From positions 1,768,501 to 1,832,500 of the forward strand of contig JAPFFF010000019.1 of assembly GCA_039105265.1 (NCBI GenBank): a stretch of 64,000 nt of DNA, written 5' to 3'. The notes beneath the pieces were generated by a model, which was not told where the DNA came from, made no database searches, and saw only the letters and a list, made by a program, of their open reading frames with translations. This document shows, piece by piece, positions 57,201-62,988 of this stretch. The position numbers and the translations under genes are program-made. The DNA comes from Tritrichomonas musculus. Lineage: Eukaryota > Parabasalia > Tritrichomonadida > Tritrichomonadidae. Position 1 is the first letter of the stretch; the number at the start of each line of letters is the position of its first letter.

Positions 57201-59347
57201 TTCGCAGATTGTTTTTCATCTTTCTTTCGTTCTTCTAAACGTCTTTGTAAAAATTCATTCATTACTCGAGATTCTATTCCTACATTTTTCTTGATGAAAT
57301 CTGAATAAATTTGACGAAATATATAATATTTTTGACGAATTAACATTGTCTTAGTAAAAGTTTTCAAATTTTGCAAACCTATTTCTGAATGTAGATATTC
57401 TTGTTTCTGACCTGTCTTAGCTTCAATTTGTTGAAGATTTTGAATTTGTTTAGGGAGTTCAATTTCACACAATGCTTCATTTTCTATTTCATCTCGTTTA
57501 ATCAAAAGTTCAAATTTCTCAACGAAGTTCTCTAAAGTATAATTCCAATTTTGATTATATAGATGAAACATTGCTTCCAAATATGCTAATTCACCAAGCC
57601 AATAACGATATTCATGAATGATATTTCTTTCTCCATAATAATTTCTTATTTTATGAATTGCCTCATTTGATAATGGATATTCTGACCATGCCTCTGTTGC
57701 AATTTTTGTTTGATTCGCTGGATTATGTTCGAATTGATAAACCCATTCTGTTATATATGCCCATCTATTTAAACTTTCTTTGAATAAATTAACTTCATTC
57801 GTAAAACCAGATTCTAATTTATTTCCCATTTCTTTATTTATTTTTTTGATTTCACCAATGATATCAAATATTATTTGATGATATATCATTGCATAATTTT
57901 CGGTTTGCATTTTGCTTTGATATTCCATCACTTTCACTGATATGAAATCTTCTATTGCCTTACGGTCTATATTTTCTACCTTTTGTAAATTTAATAATAT
58001 TTCTGTATAATCTTGTGCCCGTTGTTTCAATTCTGTATTTCCAATCATTATTTTTTTCACGGCGAGTTCTGCACTAATTTGTCGAGTCCAAAAAACTTTA
58101 GTTTGACCCCACGAATTGGAAAATGTTTGAAGCATTTGATGAACCTCTGGAAATATCTTTTCATCTCGAAGAGCATTACAATCAGTTAATTTTTTTGCTT
58201 GTAATTGTTTCACAAATTCCATTATTGTATCATAGACCTCATTTGGTAAAAGCCAACGTTTTCCAGAATTCCAAATCTTTATGAGAGCAATTGTTAATAA
58301 CAAATCTCCATTTTGAACTCCATGATCTGGAAGTTCATTGATTTCAGTCACTATATCTTTTATTGTTTGTTTGGTTGCTGGATATTGATTCGGATATAAG
58401 ACAATACATTCAATATAGTCAATAGGTTCAGGTGAAATTGCTTCTTTTGGAAATATTTCAATGATATTTCCGTTTTCATCTGTTTCTTGTCTTCTAATCA
58501 AATTTTCTAGATCATTTATACTATTTTTCAAATCTTGATCATCTACGAGAGTTGTCAAGCCAGATATAAAATTTTCGTTTGAAAATATACTTGAGAGCAG
58601 CCCAGAGTATTTTTGAATAATTGTTTGATATTTTTTGTCATAGATATGATTTCGAATTCCTCTTAATAAGGAAGGAACATTTGCCAATTCAGAAATTATT
58701 TGATACCAAGGTTTATCTAACTCTAACTTTTTATCATAATGATACCAATGTTGTAAAAACTCATAATATATTCTGGCTTCTTTGTAATTAAATAACATCA
58801 TATAAATTGTTTGTTCTTCTGGAAGTGGAACTGATTCAATATCAAGAAACACTCCTTTAAAAATTCGTCTCACATCTGCTTCTTTTTGTGTTCTGAAATC
58901 TCCAATTATTTCTTCATAATGATTGTCAGGATCTTCTACTGTTGAGGTATAATCGCTCAAAAATGTTTCTAAGTTTACTTTCCCTGAATCTAAATTAGTA
59001 AATCTTGTATTTGATAAACCCAAATATTCAAAATACATATGAAGATATCCAACAAGACTTTCATATTCTAGTAGGTATCGATCAGGATTTAAAAAATGTT
59101 GTGCTCTAACCCATGTAATATCTGGACGTGGAAGTCCTACACTCTCAATTTCTTTAAGTAAAAAATCAGCTTCATCAAGATAAGGCTTTTTATCATTTGG
59201 AAAATAAATTTTAATCCCATTTTCACCATCAAAGGAACTACATAACTCTACATCAGGGTAAATAAAATCACAAATTGTTACAGTTCTATCATAACAAGTG
59301 GCTTGTCTAACATTTGTAATAAATTCCGGTAATTGAATTTCAGTCAT
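48218..59347 (-). CDS. Giant protein, 3709 aa, function unknown
   Basis: One open frame of 11.1 kb, nearly a quarter of the element. It is rich in Lys, Glu, Asn, Gln, Tyr and Trp, with very few Cys and no membrane segment. Most of the length reads as degenerate alpha-helical units of roughly 70-90 residues, each with a W/Y-bearing helix and acidic loops (for example KLWKPDDEELPRDNKCFKKY and KLWKRKSGEDVQWKDDNSFQ). The first 350 residues differ and look more globular. The last 230 are Thr/Pro/Lys-rich and disordered (TTPTTPTTQTPPATTEE), ending basic. Possible roles are tape-measure-like or tegument-like virion filler, a delivered effector, or a giant scaffold. None can be shown from sequence alone. 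Confidence 0.85.
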   Translation of the reverse strand: MTEIQLPEFITNVRQATCYDRTVTICDFIYPDVELCSSFDGENGIKIYFPNDKKPYLDEADFLLKEIESVGLPRPDITWVRAQHFLNPDRYLLEYESLVGYLHMYFEYLGLSNTRFTNLDSGKVNLETFLSDYTSTVEDPDNHYEEIIGDFRTQKEADVRRIFKGVFLDIESVPLPEEQTIYMMLFNYKEARIYYEFLQHWYHYDKKLELDKPWYQIISELANVPSLLRGIRNHIYDKKYQTIIQKYSGLLSSIFSNENFISGLTTLVDDQDLKNSINDLENLIRRQETDENGNIIEIFPKEAISPEPIDYIECIVLYPNQYPATKQTIKDIVTEINELPDHGVQNGDLLLTIALIKIWNSGKRWLLPNEVYDTIMEFVKQLQAKKLTDCNALRDEKIFPEVHQMLQTFSNSWGQTKVFWTRQISAELAVKKIMIGNTELKQRAQDYTEILLNLQKVENIDRKAIEDFISVKVMEYQSKMQTENYAMIYHQIIFDIIGEIKKINKEMGNKLESGFTNEVNLFKESLNRWAYITEWVYQFEHNPANQTKIATEAWSEYPLSNEAIHKIRNYYGERNIIHEYRYWLGELAYLEAMFHLYNQNWNYTLENFVEKFELLIKRDEIENEALCEIELPKQIQNLQQIEAKTGQKQEYLHSEIGLQNLKTFTKTMLIRQKYYIFRQIYSDFIKKNVGIESRVMNEFLQRRLEERKKDEKQSAKEMQIQFDLEDAAENAGVETEQLVPEDQQLMNPQLNEDEILNEEDESNWVNNCMQFITNAKQFWQTYCENKNNLIPLFHLDANQLGIIHILNQQRNLINDKSNINERAFQQHIESLAPQFYEIIKKKCVIEYVRWKRNVPPSNIDEEISRYNVQANDENSINRIVDLFRSDFLKYKPKLQKLYDFLILKTNLPDFDDWSNSIWIETELEQNLNEWIQKKNEETLYLDDYQKYFSQVVALLRQGLDKYNIKIEKIRKIANQLFPNDINLYVTKDNDDWKQNMNAKINDPNFRGQIQAEIQQWDAKANERLSKIQAILQNQTTAGKVTQDNYQSAKTDFENKFIKNGNIIDSNKDAELQQLLVYSEAQKNEKVTIDKKQEIANLFASYGVPVSDKDLNKYTSDYFMSTNKQLIMTDINTRILREKENRDNADLTEFENKIVPQIQMINTISQVIPRVQAISIDAKRQQIMNTQKNRPAEINIVKGQIQNEINQAFSTCQSSQIQHYRTEIQKKIDHTRRSCNLGEEIEKILKTIIIENQTIAKHHENFLAWKSVWDANELTIDNKIKEIVEVIRNQNNSGFNAQTVSNEIFTTICYPNFDQNLVIQKLNQKLEEEKKNKKEKEYQTQINSLKSSFQEAYGREYSEEKWNELVNSKESTEKKIEKISRQIEQKNEQKGNQQLNCVNTINRCFSAAFPDWDPENVNLIIQNFLDLYPNLNSVEDVDNLLKSMEPKFKNCGRVFRLWNKHKFANTYLGLGILQSLNYDLNVLFENVELWEKRNKLFHYSPLSLLRAFLGDKSQQNQNVLQSLASFEQKRRNLERNDEFMRKFNSLSGSLSAEDKEDFLCEIVGHCDQPDDIDQYISLKTDWIQKGYDWKNWDQRKTFEETYNSNNGLEYSSRRIRSIYNQVTPQDNQQIDSLKTLLETNYPEKFSPVYWNEIEDQVFKNDGNQFLSYLEGERVYQDFLKLMPPNVFPPTFKQYYGNQDVHTALRNIQTLFKQKNDFAKTIRGDKELERAVREYNEIADVNDQYTLERILYLEKPTTSLELKNKFQNMLQEKVNGVDRNELLDETIRDIWRSYFPNDLKASSTWRSEFNGNYLAIVAIRKLSQLYHFYHEFHPDEEVNLSKIVKYFGNSIDETQKKLEEYYTQNIEIFNNQWKKNKTLKGYLEEFKDDFGGSVDLARKRAYGKFHGNLEHCLKFFKNYKLQRDLETQKTGQVRTDINTFLGQVLSNEDPNTLLDGIESEHNSRTQSQTNWNRNADFRNHGNIKSRLDNDHQIDITYDITWDSNKMYNNYLIPIAEKYYEQITNKKYHPPANLDLSNPATKYQTIVQEAETIREKNENWDITEVQSTLDTYKNQDKINVKITYDELKKKYENPQDALKFLEIEKLKKDILVKLWKPDDEELPRDNKCFKKYFEYQENQLTERLHELRNIVGMFKEDRRESWGSDNFSKILQNYRIYFSEDTLRSSADKCQIYYENDYHKGKTELEYLYNLAHFHKTFQEPYFEKQPSNPSVNEMKETNDAIDIIMNNYKDYKLDSNLTGKIEDYNTYSGKDHQTKLSLVKKFKQDKQKAKIFLDHGTWLGKILSFGDDQLAKSQTVSVEGIAKLKEIYSTKTKDDEAFKSQEFQMKLDEYNALIGDTKTITDMKNDYKTYTNALYAMNSTQIKYELINKYQLKENDVNALMADTWSQSYQNLKNKKNDLDTIISNCKSDSEIVSFHDDLKRNYDTTTPILDQLIKDEKYDIPKLYYHILSKLWKRKSGEDVQWKDDNSFQSQNEKLANLLHAFDRRKKAFNENSELLQLVNDPTVPVTQEQLWKRYMYSTKHENDDAKDAIQFMKNEKRKKIYLKKWNELGKKIDEKTWEKFTKEDEREEFFEQMEKEYRQEEKKWNQIGKFIPYYNSYHDDKNQLLDWEQAYQKWEGNYEKAKDEIELSNLAHSYELEFGKKWESQKTKKEQIKYLTKIEDDWLNYYKYHPTFMSVFNDYNNTLTSQAKKLEDVIDKYGSDVNKITIEMSYELLTTRMKAIDPTFKAEEYYKNEDGVQRLENEYKTLQANNNSVLGDSEITGLFDTYKVNYPDDTRKLWNISKDMSHNKTEVKNFFLIKNLIHEIQNDYTKVFNYNDRSNWGSTSTYQVNYLEKERDRLKKELDQLKSIGNINELVDIYNDMNGFKDASTQKDLKKIFVENDCQYYKTYYYLLAHKYNSINPEKKKALTYSGSGDRACRALEKEIREVEEVESQLKLNKKWKDLTLEEQDMIMKNNKDPVYAIVYLESKDDIKNYNEQHEIPFDFDQTIKKWKKEGRDIHLIPHYLKIVNKITEDDSYYQAINKFKKDYPDELTPDLISKLGNAYEIYKFVVLTPLQKRYAIAFGKSIELSQMMNYAKTLKDKYEVKWGVVDQDLPFDIEIAKIANEARIIQKEYQNTGGIKNKKQVKFEETLAKEKNEEGGNTKEKVIDYIKQIKSDMEQSKLESEQTINENIDRINKDKKDGQKIQKEKFKELSVYSKDLEVINAIIEYLPTYEKHFQKEMTIDDLKKYHSDPKNPDWINVLQIIAFSPLIDDYNSIQKKQKNLISVNVESIRNKYIIEEQKVENTEDITYRHVQVAEKSFREEVDKLKKTYFDKLLTEYHKHIDDSSETLDQLLQLYTSLDDLERYLKLNRYIAKTNSIYKQLKEHYKKEHTPLKYSDYENKPINNLEPSIIILQNLQKEAQKEWDDEKKKDDKAKEHKQKVESKLNDLNSIRRKVGLAEIGFERYKNQETDTALSDIQNMYNEARQKETEKNNQNTTNTIGGALRNTGYVNPLNKPATTPTTPTTQTPPATTEEIPKIKDESEKKDESVWSRNYEGGITSLIQQSAKGISIRSLLMEQQKKNKLNGRPNIMSQFNENAPPKPVVPYQTNSNINNLFSSKTTMTEEKETPIEKKPLVSPISEKPMTMTKIEPGKKINLLPTKVDSPEVITTKSNMIQVLPRRGRKNLPLRFKRKEEMQKQVKIDEDV

Positions 59348-59395
59348 TTTTCAATAAAAATAAACATAAAACAACAAATAGTGAAAATAAATGGT

Positions 59396-59806
59396 TTATT
59401 CAGATGAATAATCTAGTTCCCCCAAATTTAGTGGGTCAACGAAGCAATCTCGTAACTCATCGACAAATTGATTCAATACTTGTGCTTTTGTTTCCAATTG
59501 GACTTTCTTTTTTTCTTCTTCTTTTTTCAAATCGTCCAATTTATCTTGATTTTTATCAATTTTTAGCTCATTTTCGACAATCATTTCCCATCTCGGATCG
59601 GACATTGAATTTTTCCCAATTTCAGAATTTATATAGCCGTTTTGTTCAGTGAGCCTTCGATTTTCTGATTCCAGTTTTTCGATTGTTTTCATGTCGTCGT
59701 TTAATGAATCAGCTAATTCCAATAACCTTGTTGTATCTTCAATAAAGCTGCGTACTGTCTTTCTGAACACCTTAAGACTTTGCTTATCTTGCTTCCTGCT
59801 GTACAT
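59396..59806 (-). CDS. Coiled-coil protein at right end, 136 aa
   Basis: Basic N-terminus (MYSRKQDKQSLKVFRKTVRS), then a long coiled coil with Leu heptads (ELADSLNDDMKTIEKLESEN; IVENELKIDKNQDKLDDLKK) and an acidic end. It is driven from the right subterminal bidirectional promoter and is thus the mirror-image counterpart of the gene at 13357, although the proteins are unrelated. No family was recognised. Confidence 0.6.
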   Translation of the reverse strand: MYSRKQDKQSLKVFRKTVRSFIEDTTRLLELADSLNDDMKTIEKLESENRRLTEQNGYINSEIGKNSMSDPRWEMIVENELKIDKNQDKLDDLKKEEEKKKVQLETKAQVLNQFVDELRDCFVDPLNLGELDYSSE

Positions 59807-59951
59807 GAAAAAAAGTGATGTGATGACCTAACGAGAAAAAATTAGATTTTTGGTAAACGGTCTCCACCCCAAAAACTTAGAGGGCACCCCATGAGGGACC
59901 CAAATAAAAAATATGATTTTTCGTGCTCACCTCATCACATCATTTTTACTT
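59807..59951. promoter_or_regulatory. Right subterminal bidirectional promoter
   Basis: Near-copy of 13214-13356 in inverted orientation: TTTTTGGTAAACGGTC, CACCCCAAAAACTTAGAGGG, GGGACCCAAATAAAAAA and CACCTCATCACATCATTTTT. It serves the gene at 59396-59806 leftward and the gene at 59952 rightward. Confidence 0.75.
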
Positions 59952-60434
59952 ATGTTCGCCATCTCCGAGTCCAACGTAGAGCCTACAGAGAACTACCCAA
60001 TAGAGAACCTATCAGATCTTATCGATAAACACCCAGAAGATTTAGATTTAAATGAAGATGACTATATGTACCAGAGCTTATGTAAAATTGTTACTGCACA
60101 AGATTCACCATTCAATATTGGCCCAAAGCAAGAATTTACCAGAAATTATTATCGTGAACTTCACAAATGCATCGAAATTCGACAAAAAATGTTTGAAACA
60201 ACCCTTGATATAGTCAAATGTAAATTCAATTTCGATGAAAATCTTTTTACGAGCATTTCTACCAGATTCTTTCAATTTTTCCCAAATACCACAATTGATT
60301 GGACCCTATTGGACCCTCAAAGAGGAATGTACCAATTTCTAGATTCATATGCAGAGCATTTATTTAATAGAATAGGATTTTACACAAGATGGATATACTA
60401 TCCAATTGAATGCCATGCAAACGATTGCCTTTAA
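59952..60434 (+). CDS. Maverick right-end protein, 160 aa, unknown
   Basis: I chose the ATG at 59952, just after the TCATCACATCATTTTT box; an in-frame ATG at 59913 lies inside the promoter. Acidic N-terminus (ENYPIENLSDLIDKHPEDLD), then a helical folded part with four Cys (SLCKIVTAQDSPF; LHKCIEIRQKMFETTLDIVK; C in VKCKFN; ECHANDC at the end). The last codons run into the right terminal repeat by 5 bp. No family was recognised. Confidence 0.65.
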   Translation: MFAISESNVEPTENYPIENLSDLIDKHPEDLDLNEDDYMYQSLCKIVTAQDSPFNIGPKQEFTRNYYRELHKCIEIRQKMFETTLDIVKCKFNFDENLFTSISTRFFQFFPNTTIDWTLLDPQRGMYQFLDSYAEHLFNRIGFYTRWIYYPIECHANDCL

Positions 60435-60661
60435 GTAAACCACACAATTAAAAACTTTTTCTATAGCTTTTTTGATGTTAACGATACGGGACCTCCTTCC
60501 TAGCAGAGCGTTGAGAGGAATCCTGAGAGCAGCCCAGTGGAAGATCATTAATGGGAGTGGGGGGGATCATACCTGGCATAGCGGGGCTGGGGTCGCGGAT
60601 GGGAAATATTTGACGCGGTTTTTGAACGAAGTGCAAAAATCGTGGCAAATATATAACTACT
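60430..60661 (-). repeat. Right terminal inverted repeat, 232 bp
   Basis: Reverse complement of 12338-12569 with no difference seen by eye. It ends CTACT next to a T run. The GC-rich core stands out against the A/T-rich surroundings. Confidence 0.95.
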
Positions 60662-60683
60662 TTTTTGTTTGTTAAATTTTGTG

Positions 60684-60707
60684 ATATCATTTCATATGAA
60701 ATGATAT
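60684..60707. repeat. 24-bp perfect palindrome
   Basis: The two 12-base halves (ATATCATTTCAT and its complement) meet without a spacer, 22 bp outside the Maverick. It could be a binding site or a chance palindrome in A/T-rich DNA. Confidence 0.5.
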
Positions 60708-60764
60708 GATATTTATGCATACATAGTTGGATTACTGATTGGTAAAATAGCATAATATCAATCA

Positions 60765-60785
60765 CTAGTAATATTTATCAAATAT
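60765..60785 (-). repeat. 21-bp inverted repeat outside the Maverick, right copy
   Basis: Exact reverse complement of 12234-12254; see that entry. Together they bracket the Maverick about 80-100 bp outside its ends. Confidence 0.5.
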
Positions 60786-61303
60786 AATAATAAATGATTT
60801 TATTATATATATGATTTAAATTATACAAATTCATCTGAAAATAAACTTTGTATGATCACATTCTTTTAATTCTCATATAATTTTTAAAAAATATATATTT
60901 AATATGATATAATATGTTTTATTATTTTGCAAACTCTTTACTTTTATTTATTAATGGCAATCATTTTGTTTTTAAATTGGTTGATCATAATATTTTATAT
61001 TTTTTTTTTTATCAAAAATGAGATAAGAAAAACATTTGATCCCAATATAAACGATTAAGATGCTAATGTAAATCATTGCTTATTTCTTTTTACCTTTTTT
61101 GATATTGTTTTTTAATAACATCATTGCTTCAGGAGAAAAAGAGCAAACTTTCTAAAAAAATTGAATTCAATTTTTCAATGTTTTTTTTTTCAAAGTTTGA
61201 AAGAAAAAAAAAAAAAAATATAATTGATTATAACAATGAGAATAAATTGGTTCTGAGTTATGGAAAAGATGCATTTAAATGAAAAATTGTAACGTTATCA
61301 GCA

Positions 61304-61393
61304 ATGGAAGAGCAACCGCAGAATCCTTTAGTCGAAACATCTAATTACTTTGTTATGAATTATATTTTAATTCTCGTTTATAATTATTCGTAA
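61304..61393 (+). CDS. Doubtful 29-aa frame or first exon
   Basis: It begins MEEQPQNPLVETSNYFVMNY after TAACGTTATCAGCA, a fair Myb/Inr-like context, and closes at a TAA that lies inside GTAAGT. Protein-like composition in a gene-poor gap is the only support. It could be a gene remnant, or a first exon whose donor overlaps the stop. Low confidence. Confidence 0.15.
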   Translation: MEEQPQNPLVETSNYFVMNYILILVYNYS

Positions 61394-61514
61394 GTAAAAG
61401 TATAATATGAATTTGTGAAATAGATGGTATATTTTATTTCCTTTTCGAAATTCTTAATATAAGACAGTATTCGAAAAATTTAATACAAACAAATAAAATC
61501 TGTAAAACAAAAAC

Positions 61515-62030
61515 TTACCATAGTATAGGCATTGCATCTGTGCATGGTGCTGATGAAGGCTCATAATTTATTTCTAAATTATTATTTTTTTGATCTTCGT
61601 TAGTTTCTATGCTTTGAAAGTATAGCTTACGCAATAGCTTTCTATATAATTTTAAACTTCCTTCAACTTTGATGTTTCTTAAATCATTAAGACGATTGTA
61701 TTCAAGTTTTGTTTCATTGTTGGATAATATGTTTAGCTTGAATTCGGCTGACTTATTCATTGATAATTTTACCAAGTTAAAATCTAAGTTGTTGAACTGA
61801 GAAAGTTCTTTTTTGATTGCAACTAAGATCTTTCCATCGGATATGCCGGCATCATTAAATGTTAAGTCTGAATCCATAATATTTCCATTGTAAATGTAGG
61901 TATATAGGCCATCGTCTGTACACATTAAATTCTTAATTTTTGCTATTGGAGAAATTCTGATTGATTTTAAAAAGCAGCCAGGAACATAAAAGAATATCCT
62001 AATTTGTTCGAATGAAACTTTCGATTCCAT
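61515..62030 (-). CDS. Ubiquitin-like-domain protein, 171 aa
   Basis: The first 75 residues fit a beta-grasp, ubiquitin-like fold: strands QIRIFFYVPG and SIRISPIAKIKNLM, a turn, then YTYIYNGNIMDSDLTFNDAG and ISDGKILVAI, which resembles the LIFAGKQLEDGRTLSDYNI part of ubiquitin. No C-terminal GG is present, so it is not a conjugated modifier. The rest is polar and helical (NRLNDLRNIKVEGSLKLYRK). Such proteins are common in trichomonad genomes; the partner is unknown. Confidence 0.6.
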   Translation of the reverse strand: MESKVSFEQIRIFFYVPGCFLKSIRISPIAKIKNLMCTDDGLYTYIYNGNIMDSDLTFNDAGISDGKILVAIKKELSQFNNLDFNLVKLSMNKSAEFKLNILSNNETKLEYNRLNDLRNIKVEGSLKLYRKLLRKLYFQSIETNEDQKNNNLEINYEPSSAPCTDAMPILW

Positions 62031-62691
62031 AATGGTGTCTTGTTTTCGGAGAGGGAAACAAAATTAATGAAATGAAATAGAATAAGTCATAAGAAAATAT
62101 AATTATATTTTGAAAAAGTTAAAATTATAACAAAAATAAATATGGATTTATTTTCATATTTTTAATGTTTAAAAGAATAATTATAAATAATATACAATAT
62201 ATTAATAAATATAAATTTTAATTTATTTTTTATATAATTATATAATATTTAAAAACATAAATATTATGGTATTTATTTTTTGATATAAAATTTTTAAAAT
62301 TTTAAAAATTTTAATTATCACCGAAAATCCTCAAATGAAATATGCCTTTTTTATATAAAAAATAAGGTTAAATAAATGTATTTTTTGATTTTAATTGTAT
62401 CTAACCAAAAATAAAACCAAAATTATGATTTTTATTACAGAAATAAATGAAATATATAAAACTATTATAGTATGTTTTTTTTTTTTTTTTTTGAAAAAGT
62501 TATTTTTTTCAAAATTTGAAAATTTTTCTTTTCAAATAATTTATTCAAAAAGAGGTAGTATTATTCAGAGTTGCAAGTAAATTTGAGACCATTTTTCAAA
62601 ATTCAATAAAAATTGAGATAAATGGTCTCAAATAAATTGAATAAATTGAAATCGTTAAAATAACTTTCTTATAAAAAACGATTACTTCATT
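62031..62691. other. Intergenic host DNA before the second element
   Basis: About 660 bp, extremely A/T-rich, with T runs near 62476-62491. No gene or RNA was recognised. It ends where the GC-rich second element appears to begin. Confidence 0.4.
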
Positions 62692-62835
62692 AGTAGTATA
62701 TACGAGTCGGTTTCCGCTGGGGCTGGCACCCCACGCGTCAACACGAACTCGTCATAAAAGAAAAAGAAAAAGAAAAAGAAAAGAAAAAAGAAAAAAGAAA
62801 AGAAAAAAATATTCTTGTTCTCACTACTGCTCCCC

Positions 62836-62955
62836 ATCAATGAAACGGCACAGGGGCCCCACCCCTAATTCCCACCCACCCACCTCAACGCCTACCATCA
62901 ATGAAACGGCACAGGTACCCCACCCCACAACCGCCCATCTATGAAACGGCACAGG
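62836..62955 (+). repeat. Three copies of a 19-bp repeat in GC-rich DNA
   Basis: ATCAATGAAACGGCACAGG occurs at 62836-62854 and 62897-62915, and with one change at 62937-62955. The spacers are C-rich (CCCACCCACCCACCTC-like). It lies between the presumed end of the second element and its first gene; AAACGG in each copy recalls the Myb-type sites of the first element. Confidence 0.7.
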
Positions 62956-62988
62956 TACCTGCCCCGAGAATCTCGTACCTATCCCTAC

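Larger units (their letters stand above)
12338..60661. mobile_element. Giant Maverick/Polinton, ~48.3 kb, looks largely whole
   Basis: Virus-like DNA element of the Maverick/Polinton class. It is bounded by 232-bp terminal inverted repeats that match throughout as far as I can read, starts AGTAG and ends CTACT as Polintons do, and lies in a T run (TTTTTT on the left, TTTTTG on the right, so a 5-6-bp target duplication is likely but imperfect). Hallmark genes present: RVE-type integrase, protein-primed DNA polymerase B, A32-like packaging ATPase, double-jelly-roll major capsid protein (two copies) and a pVI-like protein, plus a superfamily 3 helicase and a KilA-N protein. It is two to three times the familiar Polinton size, largely because of an 11-kb gene. 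Matching terminal repeats and mostly open genes suggest a recent insertion. I estimate roughly two to four damaged genes. Confidence 0.93.
60662..61514. other. Intergenic host DNA right of the Maverick
   Basis: About 850 bp of A/T-rich DNA. It holds a 24-bp perfect palindrome (60684-60707, half-site ATATCATTTCAT), the right copy of the 21-bp inverted repeat, T/A runs that could form a hairpin near 61180-61216, and one doubtful 29-codon frame at 61304. Confidence 0.4.

Noticed and set aside
49808-57294. Several plus-strand frames of 60-87 codons inside the giant gene
   Set aside because: Hydrophobic Phe/Leu-rich readings are typical of the antisense of Lys/Glu/Asn-rich coding DNA; none has a promoter.
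62700-62755. tRNA-like GC-rich patch
   Set aside because: No cloverleaf can be drawn and no anticodon or T-loop consensus is present; it fits better as the end of the second Maverick.
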